51,137 bases of DNA from Paulinella micropora (Eukaryota; Cercozoa; Imbricatea; Euglyphida): positions 1-51,137 of the forward strand of contig BJOX01000069.1 in the NCBI GenBank assembly GCA_009731375.1, in the 5' to 3' direction. The notes under the pieces were generated by a model. That model did no database searches and had not been told where the DNA came from. It saw only the letters and a list, made by a program, of their open reading frames with translations. Below are positions 31,613 to 41,468 of the stretch, one piece after another. Numbering within the stretch: position 1 is the stretch's first letter; each line of letters starts with the position of its first letter. The position numbers and the translations under genes are program-made.

Positions 31613-32482
31613 TTCTAACCACCGTCAGTCTCGAACAGACACACGCTCCACACACACACACTTACACATAGCACACAGCTATGCTCTCTACTTGCCAAAT
31701 AGAAATAGGGTCACGCTATGCTTACGCTGTTCTGATGGCACAGACACAGGCAAGCAACCACACACACACCCACACACACACCTACACAGAGAGAACACAA
31801 CAGGGCCACGAGCAAACTCACACACACACTACACAGAATAGTGTTTTGCTTGTCCACACCACCCTTTACTCTCTCTCTCTCTCTTCAACCACGTGTGTTA
31901 CCACTGACTCTAATGCTCAAACTACACTGAGGCTACCTCAGCTACCACCTATGATAGCTTTCCACCTAGTACTAGCAGCTCTATCTGCAAAGTCAGTTCT
32001 TCAACCTACCTAGGTTTGTAGTTGTTTTGGTACAACCACCTAAACACTCACCTTTCGCTCCTCCCCTCGTGCCCTACGCACGGTTCTTCAGAGCTCACCC
32101 CCTCACCACACCTCTCTCTCACTCCTCACACAGTCACTACAGCAATACAAGGAGTAGATGCAATGATGCAGTACGAATGCGACAATAACTTTGCAAGGTA
32201 AGCGGTTGTGTCCCGTGGGCCAGGGGTGCTCAATCCCCCAGTTACCACGGCAAACTCACAACTGGCCTACTGCTCAACAATAACTTTGTAATGTAGGTTG
32301 TTGTGTCCCGTGGGCCAGGGGTGCTCAATCCCGCCAGTTACCATGGCAAACTCACAACTGGCCTACTACTTTGTACTCTGGCTTTGCAACTTGTGTCTGT
32401 GATAGTGGGTGCTCAATCCCAACTGACACCACGTCCGACACAACTTGCCACGTCACCGAGCTGACAAAAGCACAACACCCTT
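31613..32482 (-). other. Leader of the left copia-like element
   Basis: Includes CA repeats (31640-31830) and three imperfect units of about 95 bp, each with cccgtgggccaggggtgctc or a decayed form (32215, 32307, about 32402). It starts right at the central LTR. Confidence 0.65.
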
Positions 32483-33086
32483 TAGACAATTAATTAGACC
32501 CTTCCTCCTCAGCTATGTCCATATTTCTGTTTTATACGTTAGCCTTATTCGTTACGGTTAGTAGTATCATTAGTTATGAATACAGTCATTTATAGTACCT
32601 TTTCTGGTACTGGTGGCACTAGCTTTTTACCATTACCATCATTGCCCATATCAGGCCGTTTCGTGGGTCATTTTCTGGACTCCAGGTACAATTTTTGTGT
32701 GACGTCGTCAGTTGGACTGGCGGGAATCGTTCAGTATTGTTAAATTCTTTTACGTGGGAAGCAGTTGGCCGGTAGGAGGGGGACGCCCCGAGTTCCGGTC
32801 ACCGTTTGCAGAAGTCGCGAGGGTTTTCTCACAACAGGTTATCGAGCCTTGGAGCGTGACCTGTGCAACGGATCGCAGAGGAGAACCTTCGTTAAAGGGG
32901 TGAGGGGTCCACCTTAAGTGACCCCATTACAGGAAAGTGCGCATTTTCAATTGTGTGGCTACAGCTGATCACTGTAGACACTACCCACGCTCTGCTTTGC
33001 TGGTGTGCAGTGCAAGGGCAAGGTGGGGGACAGGACAGAGAGCAAGACACCGAAGCGTGCAGGGCGCAGGGAGGGTGAGGCTCCTA
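32483..33086 (+). repeat. Central LTR shared by both palindrome arms
   Basis: A 604-bp LTR in plus orientation from TAGACAATTAATTAGACCC to CTCCTA. It is the 5' LTR of the right element. On its left it touches the leader of the left element directly (rc AAGGGTGTTGTGCTTTTGTC, compared with AAGGGTGTGGTGCTTTTGTC on the right). So one LTR is flanked by two outward-facing elements. The normal TG start is changed to TA. Confidence 0.8.
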
Positions 33087-33118
33087 AAGGGTGTGGTGCT
33101 TTTGTCAGCTCGGTGACG

Positions 33119-33378
33119 TGGCAAGTTGTGATTGCTTGCCGTGGTAACTGGGGGATTGAGCACCCCTGGCCCACGGGACACAACAAATTACAAAGCCAAA
33201 GTACAAAGCAGTAGGCCAGTTGTGATTGCTTGCCGTGGTAACTGGCGGGATTGAGCACCCCTGGCCCACGGGACACAACAACCTACATTACAAAGTTACT
33301 GTTGAGCAGTAGGCCAGTTGTGATTGATTGCCGTGGTAACTGGGGGATTGAGCACCCCTGGCCCACGGGACACAACCG
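33119..33378 (+). repeat. Three 94-98-bp tandem units in the copia leader
   Basis: Each unit holds gtgatt.cttgccgtggtaac followed by gattgagcacccctggccca and cgggacacaac, at 33127, 33221 and 33319. The outermost unit has decayed in the left arm. Confidence 0.85.
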
Positions 33379-33969
33379 CTTACCTTGCAAAGTTACTGTC
33401 GCATTCGTACTGCATCATTGCATCTACTCCTTGTATTGCTGTAGTGACTGTGTGAGGAGTGAGAGAGAGGTGTGGTGAGGGAGTGAGCTCTGAAGAACCG
33501 TGCGTAGGGCACGAGGGGAGGAGCAAAAGGTGAGTGTTTAGGTGGTTGTACCAAAGCAACTACAAACCTAGGTAGGTTGAAGAACTGACTTTGCAGATAG
33601 AGCTGCTAGTACTAGGTGGAAAGCTATCATAGGTGGTAGCTGAGGTAGCCTCAGTGTAGTTTGAGCATTAGAGTCAGTGGTAACACACGTGGTTGAAGAG
33701 AGAGAGAGAGAGTAAAGGGTGGTGTGGACAAGCAAAACACTATTCTGTGTAGTGTGTGTGTGAGTCTGCTCGTGGCCTCTGTTGTGTTCTCTCTGTGTAG
33801 GTGTGTGTGTGGGTGTGTGTGTGGTTGCTTGCCTGTGTCTGTGCCATCAGAACAGCGTAAGCATAGCGTGACCCTATTTCTATTTGGCAAGTAGAGAGCA
33901 TAGCTGTGTGCTATGTGTAAGTGTGTGTGTGTGGAGCGTGTGTCTGTTCGAGACTGACGGTGGTTAGAA

Positions 33970-34173
33970 ATGACTACGAGTAAGACAGACAATAAGATTA
34001 CGTTCACAGGCAAAGAGGCATGGATCCTATTGCATAGGCAGGTAGTGCAAAGCTGTAATGCTAAGGCCCCTAAGGAAGTGCTGCAGGGTGCTGACGCCCA
34101 CAAACAATATGTGCATCGCGAAAACGTATTAGGGATACAGCTTAAGGGTAGAGAGGTGCCCCCTTTATACTAG
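33970..34173 (+). CDS. Copia Gag N-terminal part, right arm
   Basis: 67 codons starting MTTSKTDNKITFTGKEAWIL and ending GREVPPLY-stop. The protein continues in the -1 frame (FILAWEEIAEWNDW). At the change point the sequence is C CCT TTA (34161-34167), which fits the X-XXY-YYZ slippery pattern for -1 ribosomal frameshifting. The stop TAG lies one codon (TAC) downstream of the slippery site. Confidence 0.65.
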   Translation: MTTSKTDNKITFTGKEAWILLHRQVVQSCNAKAPKEVLQGADAHKQYVHRENVLGIQLKGREVPPLY

Positions 34174-34844
34174 CTTGGGAAGAGATAGCAGAGTGGAATG
34201 ATTGGGCTGACTTGGACGAAGAGGTAGTAAAGGAATACTTCGAGGACAAAGCCAAGGGTTCTACTCGCCTGTGGCCTATGCCCAACCCCAAACCGGAAGC
34301 TTCAGACCTTGAGGAGGCGTTAGGGGTAGAGGAAGACAAGGAAACCCCAGTCAAGCGTTACAAACCGGTTTGTGGCAGTCCGAAAGATAAACCAACCACT
34401 GAAACTAAAGAAGTAAAGGAGGAGGAGGAGGAAAATGAAGACAGGCCCCCCTCTGACCTCTACTCTAGTGGGTATGCTAGCACTGACAAACCTAGGCTGT
34501 CAACTGGCAAGGGCTCAGACTTCGAGGACGACAGCAAGAGTGGGGCCTCCCGAGGACAGACGGACCCCTCTAAGGTCAAAACCCCACTAGGGGGTGCTGA
34601 TCGTGCTGGCGCACTGACACGACAGGTGATAGCCTATGACGCTAGTGTACTTGCTGAGATGAGCAAGCAAAAGGAGAGGGTGTTCAATATCATCTATGAC
34701 ATGCTAGGGGGTGAAGCGAAGAGCCTGGTGCGTGACTTAGCTGATCCGGAGAAGCTGACCTTTGGCCAAAACCCTAAAGCACTGTGGGACAGACTGCTAG
34801 CCCGTACAAGAAAGCCGACCCCTCTGATGTTCAGGACAAGGTGA
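34161..34844 (+). CDS. Copia Gag central part, right arm
   Basis: After the -1 shift the frame holds an acidic linker (EEEEENEDRPP) and a helical capsid-like region (VIAYDASVLAEMSKQKERVF, LVRDLADPEKLTFGQNPKAL). It ends at 34844, having left the homologous path near 34800 (LLAR), where one base is missing compared with the protein of the next frame. Confidence 0.7.
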   Translation, partial: PFILAWEEIAEWNDWADLDEEVVKEYFEDKAKGSTRLWPMPNPKPEASDLEEALGVEEDKETPVKRYKPVCGSPKDKPTTETKEVKEEEEENEDRPPSDLYSSGYASTDKPRLSTGKGSDFEDDSKSGASRGQTDPSKVKTPLGGADRAGALTRQVIAYDASVLAEMSKQKERVFNIIYDMLGGEAKSLVRDLADPEKLTFGQNPKALWDRLLARTRKPTPLMFRTR

Positions 34845-35458
34845 AGGAACTGAATGACTTCCTCTTTACGAGTAAGCAACAGTACGTCGGTCAGTGTGTA
34901 GACTTGAACGCTTGGAGAGACTGGTTGGCTGATTATGGCCAAGCCCCAACCGATGACCGGATGCAGCCAATAGTGAAGGATGCGTTAGAGGGCCCAAAAC
35001 AATCTGACTCTAGGGTGAAGAAAGCTTGGCAAGTCTGGGTGGAAATGGCTGAACTGAACCGTAAGCAGTTCAAGTGGGACTTTGCCTCCTGGTGGAGGTT
35101 TGTGCAAGATCGTGCCCTGGAGCTAGACAAGAAGTTTGACCGGGCCAAAGTGACTAGTTCCACAGAGAAAGGTTTGGCAGCTCGCAAGGCCGGAAAAGGA
35201 AATCCCAAGGACGAGTGCTGGCTCTTCAGCAAGGAAGGGAAATGCACTCGTGGGGCCTCCTGCCGTTACCTCCATGTTGGAGGGAAGGTGAGAGGGGTGT
35301 GTTTCTTGTGAGACAAACAGGGGGAGTGTAGATGGGCCGACAAATGTAGGTTTGAGCATGACCCCACTAAATCCAAGAAGACCCCTCCCAAACCGGCAGA
35401 CACCCCCAAGGGGGAGAAAAGCAAGAAGAGCGAGAAGCAAGGGGCCAAAGTGCTTTAA
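34784..35458 (+). pseudogene. Copia Gag: capsid end and CCCH fingers, right arm
   Basis: YKKADPSDVQDKVKELNDFL continues the capsid-like domain. Next is a CCCH finger (ECWLFSKEGKCTRGASCRYLH). An in-frame TGA at 35309-35311 interrupts, then a second CCCH finger follows (ECRWADKCRFEH) and a Lys/Pro-rich linker up to a TAA at 35456. The following CCHC knuckle (CFNCFERG...HIAGKC) needs two compensating indels in about 35450-35485. Confidence 0.7.
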
Positions 35459-35506
35459 CTGCTTTGAAAGGGGCACATCGCCGGGAAGTGCAGCAAGAAG
35501 TGCCGG

Positions 35507-36076
35507 TTGTGCGGGGGCAAGCACAAGTTGAGCAAGTGCCCGGACAAAAGCCGAAAGGAGAAGGGCGAGGCAGCAAAAGGCTCAAAAGGGGGGAGTGATA
35601 GCGATGACTCCGAGGATGAGGAGCCGGGCGTAGCCTTAGCTCAGATGGTAAAGTTCCTAACCGGCAAGTCGAAAGACAAAGCCCTCATGGCTAAACCCGG
35701 GGCCAACCTTCCCGAGCCGATCATGCCACCGGAGGACCAGAACAGTCTTGAGATCTTGCTTGAGGATGATGCCGACATAGATAAGATGAATGAGGGGCGA
35801 TGCCATGGAGTAGGGGAAGGAAAGCGCCGGTGCGTAGCCCGGTTGAAGGACCTTGAGCCCTTCAACAGCCTTAGGATTAAGGCAGCCACCCTCATCGACA
35901 GCGACTATTGCGTTGAGCATCAGCACCAGCGAGCCAAGCAAGAGAGAGAGAGAGAATGCCTTGCGCCGGTGGGCAGTCGACATAGCACGAAGGGATCATC
36001 TGGCTCTAATGTGCGAGATGGGAGAACGGGGGTTGGAAGCCCAAATCAAAAGTGGGAGTCATCCCCTAATGGTTGA
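35507..36076 (+). pseudogene. Copia Gag C-terminal part, right arm
   Basis: Begins in the second knuckle (CGGKHKLSKC). Next come a Lys-rich and acidic linker, QMVKFLTGKSK and the Cys/His module GRCHGVGEGKRRC plus SDYCVEHQHQR. The true protein switches frame in the GA repeat at 35941-35955 (KQERERE). Confidence 0.65.
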
Positions 36077-36518
36077 GGCCATAGTGAGACACGAAGCCGC
36101 GAAGCGGGGTATCCCGTGGAACCGGTCCCTCTTGCCCATCATCCACTATGCAAAGCCCCGTGAACATGGACAGTTCACCGAATGGGTCATTAGCCGACAA
36201 CCGGTAACATGGGAGGCGTCGGGTGTACCCTCATAGCGGCAGGTGTACCGCCAACATGAACCTCAGACCGGTGCCCAAGCGAAGCATACGTACTTCAGAG
36301 GTGGGGTATCCCCCTCTCGTGGGGGAGTTGTGCCTCCGCCCATAGCATCGGTGCCGGTACGCGCCCAAGAGGTGAAGGGTACTCCGTCCGGTAGCACCCA
36401 ACCCTGTGGAGAGAGTAAGGGAGACCTAGCGGGGCGAGCGGGCCGTCCGCGGTACCTGCCCCGAAGGTTGAGATTGGTTCAAAGGCCGAGCCGGCTGAGG
36501 CTGGTAGTGGTATCATGA
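35853..36518 (+). pseudogene. Copia Gag/Pol linker, right arm
   Basis: From the GA repeat the homologous frame reads ENALRRWAVDIARRDHLALM to a stop at 36234-36236. In the same frame it then reads VYRQHEPQTGAQAKHTYFRG to about 36490, where another shift leads into the 36515 frame. No domain was recognised. Confidence 0.5.
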
Positions 36519-37555
36519 GCCAAAACCTACTCAAAGCGAAAAGGGAAAAGGTACATGGGGTGAAGGTGAGGCCCGGCCTGGACTACCAACCCGATGGTAT
36601 GGCGGACGTGGAAGATGAGCCCCTGGAGATGCAGCCCGAGGCCGATCCTTCTTCGGAATCCGACGGGGAAGGGGAGCGTGAAGGTGAAGAGTCCCCGGCT
36701 AGAGATGGAAACGTGGGTAGAGTTCCGGTAAGGGTGCAGTCCCCCATAGGTCCTGACCCTAGTGTTGATGCCGAACCCGGTGGTGGGGATGCTACCGCCG
36801 GGATCGATAGCAATCCGGTGACTACGCCCTCCACCAGCCCAAGCAATAGGCGTAGGTCAGTGGGCGCTCGTACGTTTGGCTTCCTTGAGACGGTCCGAGC
36901 GTCCGTGAGTGGGATGCCCTGGTTTGCGTCCCATGCTAAGACGGTACCCCCTGCAGACCGAAAGGTGACTTCCCTGTTACCCCCTACTACTAGTACCGGT
37001 CCGTCTGCGGCCCCTTCAACCTTAGCTGAGCCTGATAGTCCTATCCGACTAGGTACCGGAGAGCGAGAGAGTCGACTCCGAGCCGTGGCAGAGCAGCAAG
37101 AGGAGTTGCGCCGGTTGCACCGTCCGGCGTTGAGCGGTGAGGAAGAAAAAGATGAAGCTGACTTCCGGAACCGGTGGGGAGAGTGGACTAGGCTGTTGTA
37201 CGACTGGGCGCAGGGAAGTGAGTATCCCATGAACAAGCCTAGGTGGCCGAGACATTGGGCAGTAGCAGGAGCAGCAGCAAATAGTGCCCGGTTTCAACCT
37301 CGTGCTAAGCCGTTCAGAGTCCGAGAGAGGGTGGTCGGCGGTGAGAGCGTACTAGAGAAGGAATACGCAAGTTTGCAGGAAGCCGAGGGAGAAGCTGACC
37401 CGGTTGACGACCTAGTTCGTTTCATGACCGAACGCGGATGGATGGCTAAGGGTATTCGGCTAGCAGAACAGGCCCTCCTAGGACGGAATGCGGACAAAGA
37501 CCCCATGTTCGATTCGGGAGCTACGTTGCACTTTGTGCCGGCCGGAGCTGAATAA
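36515..37555 (+). CDS. Copia Pol N-terminus with protease active site, right arm
   Basis: 346 codons. The first 300 are a disordered, Ser/Pro/Glu-rich stretch and a basic helical part (WPRHWAVAGAAANSARFQPR). The end carries the retropepsin motif DPMFDSGATLHFVPAG with its DSG triad. A TAA at 37553-37555 interrupts, and the protease continues in the same frame as RLFNIQRGMKRVD. Confidence 0.75.
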   Translation: MSQNLLKAKREKVHGVKVRPGLDYQPDGMADVEDEPLEMQPEADPSSESDGEGEREGEESPARDGNVGRVPVRVQSPIGPDPSVDAEPGGGDATAGIDSNPVTTPSTSPSNRRRSVGARTFGFLETVRASVSGMPWFASHAKTVPPADRKVTSLLPPTTSTGPSAAPSTLAEPDSPIRLGTGERESRLRAVAEQQEELRRLHRPALSGEEEKDEADFRNRWGEWTRLLYDWAQGSEYPMNKPRWPRHWAVAGAAANSARFQPRAKPFRVRERVVGGESVLEKEYASLQEAEGEADPVDDLVRFMTERGWMAKGIRLAEQALLGRNADKDPMFDSGATLHFVPAGAE

Positions 37556-37558
37556 CGC

Positions 37559-38047
37559 TTGTTCAACATTCAGCGAGGGATGAAACGGGTAGATACGGTC
37601 AACGGGGAGACCACCGTGACTAAGAAGGGCTCATTAGACATGACGACTGTGAACGGAAAGGGGGAAAAGAACAGGTTGCATTTAGGTAGTGTGTGGGTTA
37701 GCCCCAACATAGATGAAACCTTAGTCTCTGGGCCTCAGTTAGCCAAGGAAGGTTACAGTGTAGTTCTCAATAAGAAAGGAGAGGGATACATCACTAAGGC
37801 CCGGATACCGGACATTTCCCTAGAGCTTAAGGCCGGGGTCCTTTACCTAGACGCCCAGGACAAAGTGTGGCGTTTCGTGACGTTCACCGACCAAGAGCTA
37901 GCTGCGGATAAGATTGAGGCTAGAGCTTTCTTTGGAAAGGAGATGGCTAAGGTCACGGAGTTGACTAGTGAACAACTTCACCAGAAGTTCGGAGGCCCGG
38001 AAGAAGCATGCAACGCCTCCTCAGTGAAGCGTACGGGATCAAGATAG
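37559..38047 (+). CDS. Copia protease C-terminus and pre-integrase domain, right arm
   Basis: Contains the protease flap and core (GSVWVSPNIDETLVSGPQLA) and GYSVVLNKKGEGYI. The GAG-pre-integrase region follows, with LHQKFGGPEE. In this family that motif is normally L-x-H-x4-G-H-P, so the second zinc-binding His is replaced by Gly. The frame is lost near 37990. Confidence 0.75.
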   Translation: MFNIQRGMKRVDTVNGETTVTKKGSLDMTTVNGKGEKNRLHLGSVWVSPNIDETLVSGPQLAKEGYSVVLNKKGEGYITKARIPDISLELKAGVLYLDAQDKVWRFVTFTDQELAADKIEARAFFGKEMAKVTELTSEQLHQKFGGPEEACNASSVKRTGSR

Positions 38048-38586
38048 TGGGTGACAAAACCCATGAGCAAGCGGTAAAAGAGTGTAAGGAGTGCCCGGCC
38101 ACCAAAGGGGGGAAAGTGAACCACCCGGCAAGCAACCAGTTGACGCAGGTAGGGAAGTTCGAAGCCGTGGCGTTCGACAAGTCCGGGTGCCTACGCACAC
38201 CCCTCTATGGTGGGTTTTGGTACGGCATGGTGGGAATTGAGGCTAACACCGGGTATGCATTTGGCCTAAAGGATGGCACCGCGGCACCACAAGTGCGTTT
38301 CATGCGGGAATGCATAAACTTCATTGAGACGCAAAGCGGCAAGAAGGCGAAGGAAGTCCAGGTAGACGGTGAGCATATCTCAGCTGACTTCAAGGAGCTA
38401 GTCCGGGACAAGGGAGTGAGGAAGAGGATCAACACCCTCAACGAACACAACAAAAACGCCTATGCCGAAGTGTCCCAACGTGACTTTTGGCGCAAAGCGC
38501 GCCATAACCTGGTTAGGCTCAGCTGCCCTATGAACTCTTGGGATATGCGTGGCAGCACGCTATCCTCTTGCACAACCTTTCAATGA
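38008..38586 (+). CDS. Copia integrase core, right arm
   Basis: It continues the zinc module with CKEC. The DDE core follows: first Asp in FEAVAFDKSG, second in VQVDGEHISADF, Glu in NKNAYAEVSQR. All three catalytic residues are present. The end is shifted: YELLGYAWQHAILLHNLSMK lies in another frame, which reaches a TAG at 38588-38590. Confidence 0.8.
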   Translation: MQRLLSEAYGIKIVGDKTHEQAVKECKECPATKGGKVNHPASNQLTQVGKFEAVAFDKSGCLRTPLYGGFWYGMVGIEANTGYAFGLKDGTAAPQVRFMRECINFIETQSGKKAKEVQVDGEHISADFKELVRDKGVRKRINTLNEHNKNAYAEVSQRDFWRKARHNLVRLSCPMNSWDMRGSTLSSCTTFQ

Positions 38587-38609
38587 AGCGATAGGGTGGT
38601 GAAGTCCGG

Positions 38610-40466
38610 ATGTTTGAGCTTATGCCACGTGAAAGGAAGGTAAATTGGATAGCTTACCTTCATCCTTTTGGGTGTCTATGCCACATGGTCATCGAGGGCA
38701 GGTTAGGACATGACGAGAGCCGGACGCACATGGCCGCCTGGTTAGGGCTGAGTTTGGAGCATTCCGCACACTTGATCCTGTGTGAAGGTAGGGTGTTCCC
38801 ATGGCGAAACGTCAAGAACTTTGACGACAACCAGCCGGCCTGGCCTTTGTTGCAACCCGTCTGGGAGAAGAAGGGCCTGAGCTTGGAGCCGTTCAAGGGA
38901 GACCCGTTAATGGAAGACGCCGCCCTTGAGCAGCTGTTTGTCCCAAAGCCCCGGGTGGGGGTGACCAATCCCGGTGAAGGTAAGAAGGCCCCGGATCAGG
39001 GGGAGCTTGACAGGTCTGATTCCGACGGCGAAGTGGAGGAAGCGACCTCTGAACAGGAAGCCGTGAAAGCTGAGAAAGAAGCTCCCGAGCCCGACCCGGA
39101 AACAATAGGGGAGTTGAAGGGAAGGTGGGTTGAGACCCCAGCCACTCAGTGGGGCTGGGCTTGGGCCAAGAAGACCTATGGGGTGGGTTTTCGGGACAAG
39201 GTCCGACGAGGTCAGGTGCAAGACGTGAGTGAACCCATATGGGTTAAGAAGCAGAAGAAGAACGGACCAGCCCACTGGGTAAAGTTTGAGGTTGACGACT
39301 CCCCAGACCGTATGTTGGACTCGGAGATCATCAAGTACCTTGCCGACGGTCCGGAGACCGCACATGCCGCCACGTTTACTAGACCGGTGAGTGAGAAGCA
39401 AGCTGATGAACTAGGGTACTGGGACGACGCCCGAGCCGAAGAGATGGCTACGCTCTGGGAGAAAGGTTGCTTCCGGAGAGTCCGAACCGACTTGGTGGAC
39501 AATAAAGACATTTGTGAAGGCCGATTTGTTGATGCCACCAAAGAGGCAGGGGGAGAGATCCTGAAGTTCAAAAGCCGATGGACGGCCAAGGGGTTTTCCA
39601 TAATACAGGGATGGCATTTTGGGAAACGGGACTTCCCAACCCCGTGTGCTCTTACCATATTGATGCTTTTCGCCCTAACAGTGTTCTTTGGCTTAGTCTT
39701 GTCAAAGTGGGACGTTGGCACCGCATACACAGAGGCGTCTGCAGCTGAGCAGGGGTATCGCCCCAGTTACATCGTACTACCATTTGGTTTAGAAGAGCCG
39801 GGGTATGTGTGGGAAATGCTTAAAGCCCTCTATGGCCGACCGGATGCGGGCCGCAAATGGTGGCGGTACAAGCTAGTCCCGTTCTTAGAAGGTTTGGGCT
39901 TTAAGGCTCATGTCGCTTTTCCTTGCTTCTTTTGGCGTTGGCTACCCGGTAAGGACAAACCGGACTTTGTGTTCGTGCACGTCGACGACATGATGGGAGC
40001 GTTCAGTGGTAAGGATGTAAAAGCGGAGTTCTCAGCTGCCGGTAAGAAGGCCTTGAGGGTCTTTAAGCAAGAAGCACCGACAGGGGTGGCAGGCTTGAAC
40101 ATTGAAAATAAGGAAGACTGTCGGTTAGGCCGTACGATCAAGATCTCTCAGGAGGACTTTATCAAGGAGGCCGTTGAGAAGCTACAGTGCACCGGTCTAG
40201 CTACTGCCGATTCGCCGTGGTTGATGCCGGGAGGGCGAGCCGGAAAGCAGTCCGTGTTAGAGCAGTTCTCGCCTCAGCATATCGTAGGTGTCCTCCTGTG
40301 GACACGCATTACTCGGCACGAGGCTTTGGGCCCGCTCGGGGAGGTAGCGACCCATGCCTCCAAGCCCGAGTTGTTCAATTTCCAGCAAGCGAGCAGGTTG
40401 TGCGGTATCTTAACGGTACACGTTCAAAAGGCATTCGCTTTACTAAAGCGAACGGCACCCGCTTGA
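38610..40466 (+). CDS. Copia integrase C-terminus and reverse transcriptase, right arm
   Basis: A 618-codon frame. It starts with the integrase end (MFELMPRERKVNWIAYLHPF) and an acidic linker. The full copia-type RT follows: SRWTAKGFSI, SKWDVGTAYTEA, LYGRPDAGRKWW and the catalytic VHVDDMMGAF. The thumb and connection follow (GVAGLNIENKEDCRLGRTIK). The frame leaves the homologous path at NFQQA near 40395. This RT is complete, unlike the left copy. Confidence 0.85.
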   Translation: MFELMPRERKVNWIAYLHPFGCLCHMVIEGRLGHDESRTHMAAWLGLSLEHSAHLILCEGRVFPWRNVKNFDDNQPAWPLLQPVWEKKGLSLEPFKGDPLMEDAALEQLFVPKPRVGVTNPGEGKKAPDQGELDRSDSDGEVEEATSEQEAVKAEKEAPEPDPETIGELKGRWVETPATQWGWAWAKKTYGVGFRDKVRRGQVQDVSEPIWVKKQKKNGPAHWVKFEVDDSPDRMLDSEIIKYLADGPETAHAATFTRPVSEKQADELGYWDDARAEEMATLWEKGCFRRVRTDLVDNKDICEGRFVDATKEAGGEILKFKSRWTAKGFSIIQGWHFGKRDFPTPCALTILMLFALTVFFGLVLSKWDVGTAYTEASAAEQGYRPSYIVLPFGLEEPGYVWEMLKALYGRPDAGRKWWRYKLVPFLEGLGFKAHVAFPCFFWRWLPGKDKPDFVFVHVDDMMGAFSGKDVKAEFSAAGKKALRVFKQEAPTGVAGLNIENKEDCRLGRTIKISQEDFIKEAVEKLQCTGLATADSPWLMPGGRAGKQSVLEQFSPQHIVGVLLWTRITRHEALGPLGEVATHASKPELFNFQQASRLCGILTVHVQKAFALLKRTAPA

Positions 40467-41098
40467 TGTCGTGGGCCGACTGAAGTTGGAAGGGTACGCC
40501 GGAAGATCGTCGCGCCCGGTTGGCGGGCTTTCACTTCTTTATGGGTGGCTCAGTGCTCCCCTTCTGCATGAAACGGAACGTGTCGGTGGTCCTCCCGAAG
40601 GACGCAACCCTGCGTGCGCGTGTGGAAGAGAAGGCGCGAGCGCTGAGCGACGAGCTGGTGGCGGCTGTGCCTGGCAGCGGGGACCCAGAAGAGGCGGCGG
40701 TCGGCGCGCGTCTGGTGCCAGCGGCACCCGAAGCCTCCTCATGTGAGGCGGAGGTTTATGCAATGGTGGAGTCTTATCATGGACAAGACAAGATTGTGAA
40801 CTTTGTGCAGGGAATCGCAGACGGCCGGGTCGCGGACGCCATGGGGCCGTACGGGTGGGGGCAGCCCCCCATCCTGTACGGCAACAACCAGGGGGAGTTG
40901 GATCTCGCCGATAGCAATGTGTTTGCTAGGAAGCTGGGACATGTGGACCTGCGATGCGCCATCATCAACCAGAAGGTGGACGCCGGGCTCGTTGTCAACG
41001 AGAAGGTGGGCTCAACCGACAATCTGGCCGACATAAACACTAAGGCTATGCGGGGTGAGCCTTACGACCGTCGGGTTCGGCACGTGGCCCAGGATTAA
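40397..41098 (+). pseudogene. Copia RNase H, right arm
   Basis: EQVVRYLNGTRSKGIRFTKA and SWAD lead to a TGA at 40481-40483. The same frame continues through LAGFHFFMGGSVLPFCMKRN, SSCEAEVYAMVESYHGQD, YGNNQGELDLA and HVDLRCAIINQKVD to 41098. These correspond to the A-E, DNQ and H-x-D-x-R motifs of copia RNase H. Confidence 0.75.
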
Positions 41099-41468
41099 AG
41101 ACCCGGGGAACCGCTCCCTCTTAGACGGACAACCCACCGACAGCAGGACTTTCTCCAATGTGGACTTTGGGTAGGACTCTTGTCAGGTTCCCGATGGTCC
41201 GGGGATAGATATTAACAATTAGGTGACTAGATTGCCGAACTCCACAAGCTGTGGAGACGTAGGCTAGCACCTCTGCTTTCGCTTAGTCTTATTTTGTGCA
41301 CTGTTGTGCCTGTAGCGCTTTAGTTGATATAGTGCAGCTATATAGCCGAACTCCACTGGAGACGTAGGGTAGCTCACTTTGCGCTTTGCTCATTTTTCTA
41401 ATCTAGTTGTTAGTAGCACGGTATGGTTGGACACTTACTCGTAAGGGAGTCTAATTTAGGGGGAGCAT

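Larger units (their letters stand above)
24048..32482 (-). mobile_element. Left arm of the palindrome: degenerate Ty1/copia-like element
   Basis: On the minus strand the order is leader (32482-31613), gag (31612-29500), protease (about 28045), integrase, reverse transcriptase, RNase H, polypurine tract and LTR. From about 25758 to 31800 every matching position pairs with the right arm at coordinate sum 65582, so there is no net indel over 6 kb. From about 25257 outward to the LTR the two arms are only roughly 80% similar by eye. This arm has an additional single-base deletion in RT near 25757. Confidence 0.85.
33087..41468 (+). mobile_element. Right arm of the palindrome: degenerate Ty1/copia-like element
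   Basis: The order is leader, gag, protease, integrase, RT, RNase H, polypurine tract (tttagggggagcat, 41455-41468). The domain order with integrase before RT defines the copia class. At least eight frameshifts or stops separate the frames: near 34165, 34800, 35309, 35460-35490, 35950, 36234, 36490, 37553, 37990, 38520-38590, 40395 and 40481. The element therefore cannot make a complete polyprotein unless some breaks are recoding sites. Most of these lesions are shared with the left arm. Confidence 0.85.
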
